A stretch of 11,179 bases of DNA from Lentisphaeria bacterium UBA1829 (GTDB lineage: Bacteria > Verrucomicrobiota > Lentisphaeria > Victivallales > UBA1829): positions 1-11,179 of the forward strand of contig DDJH01000193.1 of the NCBI GenBank assembly GCA_002338895.1, in the 5' to 3' direction. Position 1 is the first letter of the stretch. Each line of letters begins with the position of its first letter. A model generated the notes under the pieces. It saw nothing but the letters and a program-made list of their open reading frames with translations, ran no database searches and was not told the origin of the DNA. This document shows, one piece after another, positions 7,465 to 11,179 of the stretch. The position numbers were made by a program, and so were the translations under genes.

Positions 7465-7491
7465 TCTTCCTCCTGCTTGTTGCTGCGTGGT

Positions 7492-8766
7492 TCAGATTTT
7501 TTTTGCGATCACCGAAACGCCGTCCGGAATCACGGCGATGCGCGCATCCGCGCCGACAAGAGCGGATGCCTGCTTCAGCGCCTCCTCGAGCGAAGAGGCG
7601 GTCCGCAGATGCATGTTCCGGAGCATGGAGGGATCGCAGTCGGTCGTCACCACAATGACCGTATGTTCGTTGAGAATCCGGGCGAGGATCTGATACTCCC
7701 ACTGATCCGGCTCCGTGCGGTTGCGCGGAACGGATGCGGTTTTCTCCAGCAGTTCGCCCGGAGAAGCGGCTTCCGCCAGATGCCGGTAGAAGGATTCCCC
7801 TCCGTGGCCGTCGCAGCAGCTGGCCGCGAGGATGATGACGCCGCCTTTCCGGCAGACCGCCTCTCCCGCGGTCATCCCCTTGACCGCCTGATAGACATTC
7901 TGATCGAGCGGATACCCGCCGTTGCTTGTCACGACAATTTCGCATTCCGGCACGCGGACCTCGCACAGGGAGCGCAGAAACTCGCACCCCGTCACATGCG
8001 CATGCACGGAGTGCCCGGCGAATGCGCGGACGATTTTCTTTTCCGAATTCAGCACCACATTGACAACGAAAGCCAGCTTTGCCTGTTCCGCCGCATAGAG
8101 CATATCGCGGTGAATCGGGTTTCCGTCGAGATTTCCGGTCCGTGCGAAGGGACTCCGGATGAATTCCGAGCAGTGGTTCGCCAGCACGGTTTCGCGGGAG
8201 GCGATGCCGGGCAGCACGCTTTTCCGTCCGCCGGAGAATCCGGCGAAGAAGTGCGGCTCGATAAATCCCTCCGCCACCAGCAGATCGGCTTCGACCGCCA
8301 GCCTGTTGAGGATCAGTTCCCCTCCGGAGGGAAGCGTTCCGAGACGGACCAGCATGGATGCGTCGGCGGAGTCATGCACCACGATTCTCTCCTGTTCGAC
8401 GATCTCTTCCCCGAATTTGGCAATCAGTTCCTCTTTTGTCGTTCCGCGGTGGAACCCGGTTGCGATCAGAATGGTGATCCGGATTTCCGGCGACCCTTTC
8501 CGCAGACGTTTCAAAATGCACGGCATCAGAATCCGGCTGGGGACCGGTCGTGTATGATCGCTGGCGATGACCACGGCGGAGCGTTTTCCGCGGGCGAGTT
8601 CTTCGAGTCGCGGAGAGCCGATCGGGTCGTTCAGAGCCCGTTCGACCTCCGCCCTTTCGTCGGGCGCCGCTTCCGGGAGGGCCGATTCGAAGACTCCGAC
8701 AAGTCTGGCATCATCCACCTCCGCAGAAAGCATACCGCGCCCGTAAGGAACTTTCACTTTCTTCAT
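7492..8766 (-). CDS. larA: Nickel-pincer-dependent lactate racemase LarA
   Basis: LarA interconverts D- and L-lactate using the nickel-pincer nucleotide (NPN) cofactor. The 424-residue product has the same length as Lactiplantibacillus plantarum LarA. It carries its active-site pattern shifted by two residues: H106 in GFHRGTT, H172 and K182 in EPHFFAGFSGGRKSV, and H198 in LANH, with SDHTRPVPS at 69-77. The lysine that tethers the cofactor and the nickel-binding histidine are therefore intact. The start at 8766 follows family N-termini and has AAAGG about ten bases upstream. An in-frame extension to 8838 would run through the operator and promoter and is rejected. larB, larC and larE, needed for the cofactor, are not in the window. 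Other LarA-superfamily members act on different 2-hydroxy acids, but the linked lactate dehydrogenase favours lactate. It leads the operon larA-etfB-etfA-lctD. Confidence 0.92.
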   Translation of the reverse strand: MKKVKVPYGRGMLSAEVDDARLVGVFESALPEAAPDERAEVERALNDPIGSPRLEELARGKRSAVVIASDHTRPVPSRILMPCILKRLRKGSPEIRITILIATGFHRGTTKEELIAKFGEEIVEQERIVVHDSADASMLVRLGTLPSGGELILNRLAVEADLLVAEGFIEPHFFAGFSGGRKSVLPGIASRETVLANHCSEFIRSPFARTGNLDGNPIHRDMLYAAEQAKLAFVVNVVLNSEKKIVRAFAGHSVHAHVTGCEFLRSLCEVRVPECEIVVTSNGGYPLDQNVYQAVKGMTAGEAVCRKGGVIILAASCCDGHGGESFYRHLAEAASPGELLEKTASVPRNRTEPDQWEYQILARILNEHTVIVVTTDCDPSMLRNMHLRTASSLEEALKQASALVGADARIAVIPDGVSVIAKKI

Positions 8767-8796
8767 AACTGCGGGACCTTTGCTGCACTCAAAAAA

Positions 8797-8811
8797 ATTA
8801 GTCATACTAAT
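8797..8811. promoter_or_regulatory. Perfect 15-bp palindrome, candidate LldR/FadR-type GntR operator
   Basis: ATTAGT (8797-8802) and ACTAAT (8806-8811) are perfect inverted halves around CAT. The core fits TNGTNNNACNA, the form described for lactate-responsive LldR and related FadR-subfamily GntR repressors. It covers the predicted transcription start of the larA operon, immediately downstream of the -10 hexamer, where a bound repressor would block initiation. No regulator gene is in the window to confirm the partner. Confidence 0.6.
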
Positions 8812-8817
8812 ACGGGT

Positions 8818-8846
8818 ACAATAGGACCACGATTGCAAAAAAACAA
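8818..8846 (-). promoter_or_regulatory. Candidate promoter of the larA-etfB-etfA-lctD operon
   Basis: On the minus strand TTGTTT (8841-8846) and TATTGT (8818-8823) are separated by 17 bases. The predicted start near 8811 gives a leader of about 45 bases before the larA ATG at 8766. The operator-like palindrome at 8797-8811 overlaps the start point. A second 12-bp palindrome, TTTTCCGGAAAA (8851-8862), lies just upstream of the -35. The promoter sits in the 134-base AT-rich gap after the transglutaminase gene. Confidence 0.5.
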
Positions 8847-8900
8847 GTTCTTTTCCGGAAAAAATAAAAAAAAGGCGTTTTCAGTCTGTTCCGTCCACTC

Positions 8901-11096
8901 TCACGGGGAGTTTCTGCAAAGGGCGGAGAGCTGTTTTTTCATTCTGCGGAATCGGCGGCGGAAGGCGTGGACCTCTTCGGCGGAGGGATTGCGTTCGGCA
9001 TAGCGGAGAGTTTCATAGTCGCGCATCAGGGAGCGGACCGGTTCGGGGGCGTTGGCAAAATATATTGAAAGCGTTTCAGCGGGAGCGCGCTTTCGTCCGG
9101 TTTTCCGACTGTAGGATCGTTCGAAATCCGCCTCGGCGGCGGAGAGAGCGCGGCGGTTGGGATCCGGAATGGCGATCTCCGCTTTTCTTCTGCGGAACAG
9201 AAGACGGACGGCGAGCGCGGCGATCAGGAAAAGAGCGGGGATTCCGACCCAGGGCCGCATCAGGGCTTCAAAGAGGAAAAGGAAAACGGCTTTGATTCCG
9301 CTCAGGATGGCATCGGCGAAATAGCCGCGGCGGAGGGAGGCGAACAGGAGCTGGACGGACTCTTTCAGCAGTTCGAGAAAGGCTTTTTCCGGAGCGGGGG
9401 CGGCAAAGGAGCGGGCGGAGGGGAGACCGGAGGCGGGGGGAGTGGCTTCGACCAGCATCCAGCGTTTTTCGTCGGCCAGATAGACTTCGCCCCATGCGTG
9501 CGCGTTCTGGGCGCGCGCGATGTAAGTGGATGTGAACGGGCTTCGTTCTTCGCAGAGGAATCCGGTCACATAGCGGGCGGGCAGACCCATTGCGCGGAGC
9601 AGGAGGACGGCGGAGGTGGCGAACAGTTCGCAGTGACCGCGTCGCGCCTCGCCGAGAAAATCCAGAATCGGATCCTGCTTCCCGGACGGACGGAAATCCA
9701 GTGCATAGCGGCAGTGTTTCCGGAGCCAGGAGACGACGGCGGCGGCCTTTTCGGAGTCGCGGAGACTCCGTCCGGCGAGAATGTCCCTGGCAAGCGAAGT
9801 GAACGGCTTCCGCAGTTCTCTCGGGAGAACGGAGAGGATCCGGTGCTCCTCCGGATGGAGCGGGAAGAGCCATCCGGCCTCGGGGTTGTAGCGGGAGACG
9901 AAATAGGTGCATCCGCCGTCGCGCCGCCATGCGCTGAGGGAGAAGATTCCCCCGCTGGAGACCTCTCCGTTGTCGGCGACGGCATCCAGACGATAGGTGT
10001 TTCCTGGAACGGGGATCACGCCGCGTGTCTCCAGTCCGTCGAAGTAGAGATCGACCCTCATCCGCGGAGGCTCCACCGGAGTCCGGGGATCATCCGGCAC
10101 CGAGGTCGGCGCACCGGGGAAATCCGGCACCAGAAACCTGTTGTCCGACAGCAGAGTCGTGCGGCGGATCGCCACCAGGGAACTCTTGTCCCGTTCCGCG
10201 ACCCACCGTCCATCCCGGTAGGACGTATACACTCCGCCCCGCAGATATCCGGGCGGCGCATCGGCGCGGGCGCGGATCAGAATCCGGTCCGGATCCCGCA
10301 GCAGCGCCTCCTGCCGGGTTGCCCGCAGATCGACCGCGTTGGACAGCAGCATCATCCCTCTTCTCTGCAGATGCCTCTTCATTCCGGCCCGCAGAAAATA
10401 GAGCTCCAGATTCCGGAACGCCCGCGCATTGGCATAATAGAATTTCCCCATGTAAAACGCGGAAAGCGGAATCAGCAGAATGCAGAGCAGACGCAACCCC
10501 ATCCGCAGAGCCGCTGTTTTTTTCTTTTTTCCCCCCTCCCCTTCCGTGAAGCGGCTGGCCGAGTAGAAGAAGAACGGCAGAGCGGCCGCCTGAATGGTGA
10601 CGGCGACCATGTAGGTTGTCCGATAATTTCTCAGAGGTTCGTCCAGAAACGGCAGAAGCGTGTTGGACAGATTGCTGGAATTGAACAGGTCCCCGCAGAT
10701 CAGCGTTGCACCGAGCGCCGGCGCGGCGGTCAGAGCCAGGCGGAACGGATCCCGCGGGAAGAAGCATCCCAGCGCGGCCGCATACAGCAGGAACGGCACG
10801 GCGAGCGTGGAACGGAGCATCACGTCGAACAGTCCGAACCGGGTTGTATCGGCGGGTGTGAGCAGATCGGGGATGACGGTCAGCACCAGAACCGCTGTCA
10901 GACAGTAGATCACCGGCCGGTCGCGATACGGCAGATCCCTCTTCCGGAACATCCGGATCACCAGAATCAGCAGCGTCAGCAGGAAAATATGCGGCAGATC
11001 CGACTTCATGGAAAAGAGGAACGCCGGAGGCAGGATCAGCAGAGCGTTCCGGAGAAAGGTTCCGAACGCGTCGGAGAGAGCCGGATGGATCTTCAC
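8901..11096 (-). CDS. TgpA-like membrane protein with transglutaminase-fold domain
   Basis: The 731-residue product has the architecture of bacterial TgpA-type proteins. About seven hydrophobic segments lie within residues 14-218. A soluble region follows, holding a transglutaminase/protease-like domain (about 435-555), then another membrane segment (about 612-634) and a charged cytoplasmic tail resembling DUF4129. Catalytic candidates are C489 in GHCELFA, H533 in NAHAWGEVY and E550 in VEATPP, where many relatives have aspartate. The catalytic domain would face the periplasm. Substrates of this family are poorly known; the Pseudomonas aeruginosa member is essential. The gene starts at a GTG (11096) overlapping the upstream stop codon by four bases (GTGA), so it is translationally coupled to that gene. 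Relatives usually sit in an operon with a MoxR ATPase and a DUF58 protein. Confidence 0.85.
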   Translation of the reverse strand: MKIHPALSDAFGTFLRNALLILPPAFLFSMKSDLPHIFLLTLLILVIRMFRKRDLPYRDRPVIYCLTAVLVLTVIPDLLTPADTTRFGLFDVMLRSTLAVPFLLYAAALGCFFPRDPFRLALTAAPALGATLICGDLFNSSNLSNTLLPFLDEPLRNYRTTYMVAVTIQAAALPFFFYSASRFTEGEGGKKKKTAALRMGLRLLCILLIPLSAFYMGKFYYANARAFRNLELYFLRAGMKRHLQRRGMMLLSNAVDLRATRQEALLRDPDRILIRARADAPPGYLRGGVYTSYRDGRWVAERDKSSLVAIRRTTLLSDNRFLVPDFPGAPTSVPDDPRTPVEPPRMRVDLYFDGLETRGVIPVPGNTYRLDAVADNGEVSSGGIFSLSAWRRDGGCTYFVSRYNPEAGWLFPLHPEEHRILSVLPRELRKPFTSLARDILAGRSLRDSEKAAAVVSWLRKHCRYALDFRPSGKQDPILDFLGEARRGHCELFATSAVLLLRAMGLPARYVTGFLCEERSPFTSTYIARAQNAHAWGEVYLADEKRWMLVEATPPASGLPSARSFAAPAPEKAFLELLKESVQLLFASLRRGYFADAILSGIKAVFLFLFEALMRPWVGIPALFLIAALAVRLLFRRRKAEIAIPDPNRRALSAAEADFERSYSRKTGRKRAPAETLSIYFANAPEPVRSLMRDYETLRYAERNPSAEEVHAFRRRFRRMKKQLSALCRNSP

Positions 11097-11179
11097 AGGT
11101 CACCGGCCTTTCCGGCGAGCACGTCGTGGATTCCGATCCGCTCCGTCCAGTGGGGTCCGGGGGTTTCCGCCAGCAGGAG
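11093..11179 (-). CDS. C-terminal tail of an unidentified protein (possibly DUF58)
   Basis: The last 28 codons and a TGA stop (11095-11093) of a minus-strand gene reach the right edge, ending in HDVLAGKAGDL. The reading frame is open to the edge and overlaps the GTG start of the transglutaminase gene by four bases, the sign of a tightly coupled operon. In TgpA-type operons the gene in this place is commonly a DUF58 protein, but the tail is too short and unconserved to identify it. Confidence 0.5.
   Translation of the reverse strand, partial: LLLAETPGPHWTERIGIHDVLAGKAGDL

Noticed and set aside
7465..7987. Minus-strand open frame (7019-7987) overlapping etfB and larA in another frame
   Set aside because: Arg-rich frame-shifted shadow with no domain; both overlapped genes are intact and conserved.
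8767..8838. 24-residue N-terminal extension of LarA
   Set aside because: It would place coding sequence over the operator-like palindrome and -10 element, and has no counterpart at LarA N-termini.
6601..9003. 800-codon open frame on the plus strand opposite etfB and larA
   Set aside because: Same antisense artefact. It also crosses the AT-rich promoter gap of larA and has no ribosome binding site or known domain.

Overview
The window reads as a piece of the chromosome of an anaerobic, LPS-bearing (Gram-negative) bacterium. Three things point that way: an [FeFe]-hydrogenase maturation GTPase (HydF), an electron-bifurcating-type Etf/lactate dehydrogenase set, and a WaaG-like LPS-core glycosyltransferase. 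Coding DNA is GC-rich by eye, while the spacers are strikingly AT-rich. A fermentative member of the Lentisphaerota/PVC group would fit, but that is a guess from gene content; no rRNA or other phylogenetic marker is present.

Layout. At the left edge the first 17 codons of a minus-strand gene (1-52) diverge from hydF (plus strand, 551-1810). Between them lie about 500 AT-rich bases with repeated, partly palindromic TTACA-N4-TGTAA-like elements, a hairpin and candidate promoters in both directions. hydF converges on a coiled-coil/zinc-ribbon protein gene (2051-2752, minus), and a long composite hairpin (1949-1992) between them looks like a bidirectional terminator. Everything from 2051 to the right edge is on the minus strand. 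In transcription order this is: the tail of an unknown gene overlapping by 4 bases a TgpA-like membrane transglutaminase (8901-11096); then an operon larA - etfB - etfA - lctD (8766 down to 4058); then waaG (2854-3972) and the zinc-ribbon gene, each with its own recognisable promoter.

How the genes work together. The core of the window is lactate use. LarA (nickel-pincer lactate racemase) interconverts D- and L-lactate. The FAD-linked dehydrogenase LctD oxidises lactate to pyruvate in complex with EtfA and EtfB. EtfA carries an N-terminal ferredoxin-like module with exactly four cysteines, enough for one [4Fe-4S] cluster. In Acetobacterium woodii the homologous LctBCD complex drives NAD+ reduction by lactate through simultaneous oxidation of reduced ferredoxin (flavin-based electron confurcation). 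A promoter precedes larA, and a perfect 15-bp palindrome (8797-8811) lies over its predicted transcription start. The palindrome fits the TNGTNNNACNA operator form known for lactate-responsive LldR/FadR-type GntR repressors, so the operon is probably induced by lactate. HydF implies an [FeFe] hydrogenase elsewhere in the genome, which would share the ferredoxin pool with the Etf-Ldh complex. No mobile elements, CRISPR arrays, tRNAs or rRNAs were seen. No new system was found; the regulatory DNA is the least explained part of the window.
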